A stretch of 32,631 bases of DNA from an uncultured Flavonifractor sp. (GTDB lineage Bacteria > Bacillota > Clostridia > Oscillospirales > Oscillospiraceae): the NCBI RefSeq assembly GCF_944387675.1, contig NZ_CALXFV010000012.1:1-32631 (forward strand), given 5' to 3'. Within the stretch, counting starts at the first letter, position 1; each line of letters begins with the position of its first letter. The position numbers and the translations under genes are program-made. The notes below the pieces were generated by a model. The model did no database searches. It had not been told where the DNA came from and worked only from the letters and a program-made list of their open reading frames with translations. This document shows positions 32,549-32,631 of the stretch, one piece after another.

Positions 32549-32554
32549 GTTTGC

Positions 32555-32630
32555 TGGAGCAGGTGACGAGGCTCGAACTCGCTACCTCCACCTTGGCAAG
32601 GTGGCGCTCTACCAGATGAGCTACACCTGC
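32555..32630 (-). tRNA. tRNA-Gly (anticodon GCC)
   Basis: 76 nt with encoded CCA. Acceptor arm GCAGGTG/CACCTGC (perfect), D arm GCTC..GAGC, anticodon loop TTGCCAA giving anticodon GCC between CACC and GGTG stems, T arm with loop TTCGAGC, discriminator U. Its promoter lies beyond the right edge. Confidence 0.96.
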
Positions 32631-32631
32631 A

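Noticed and set aside
32051-32619. Short open frames across the hairpin ladder and tRNA region
   Set aside because: They read through tRNA genes and terminators and have no ribosome site or protein-like composition.

Overview
The window reads as chromosomal DNA from a GC-rich, gut-type Clostridia. The best guess is the Oscillospiraceae, near Flavonifractor, Lawsonibacter or Pseudoflavonifractor. The grounds are GC-rich coding DNA with AT-rich promoters, AGGAGG-type ribosome sites, a 2-hydroxyacyl-CoA dehydratase-type activase, an S-layer-homology (SLH) surface protein, a clostridial GalK variant, and tRNA genes with encoded CCA. The genus is inferred, not shown. No CRISPR, IS element, phage or rRNA was seen.

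Region 1 (1-5947, minus strand) holds the N-terminal part of a large acyl-CoA dehydratase activase that runs off the left edge, then malQ (4-alpha-glucanotransferase) and clpC. A possible 63-codon small gene overlaps the clpC start. Promoters and a terminator separate activase and malQ into independent units. Region 2 (6028-7677, plus) holds a 56-residue 2[4Fe-4S] ferredoxin and a BrnQ-type branched-chain amino-acid carrier, each closed by a strong terminator.

Region 3 (7703-21628, plus) is a complete galactose module. It starts with a three-component sensor operon: an AraC/YesN response regulator, a YesM-type kinase with a TTG start, and a sugar-binding lipoprotein, all overlapping. Next comes an AT-rich control region with two related dyad elements at a 21-bp offset abutting a promoter, then mglB-mglA-mglC (galactose/methyl-galactoside ABC importer), then galK-galE-galT-galM (Leloir pathway). 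The inferred flow is that the binding protein and kinase sense sugar outside, the regulator switches on the importer, MglBAC takes up galactose, and GalM/K/T/E convert it to UDP-glucose/glucose-1-phosphate. A hairpin and a terminator lie between mglB and mglA, and another terminator plus a new promoter lie between mglC and galK, so the segments are probably made in different amounts. The permease carries an unusual ~220-residue coiled-coil N-terminal extension.

Region 4 (21642-32018) is a cell-envelope signalling block. A minus-strand pair (secreted lipoprotein plus small DUF-like protein) faces a plus-strand kinase with a 7TM-DISM-like sensor and an OmpR-type regulator. After these comes a 1,661-residue surface protein: signal peptide, SGNH/GDSL hydrolase, beta-helix repeats and three SLH domains. 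The same 16-bp motif stands exactly 40 bp upstream of the -10 box of both the kinase operon and the surface-protein gene, which suggests one regulon.

Region 5 (32019-32631) has no protein gene. It holds a long inverted repeat, a ladder of five short hairpins between two identical 44-bp terminator copies, and minus-strand genes for tRNA-Gly(GCC) and tRNA-Cys(GCA) with a perfect hairpin between them.
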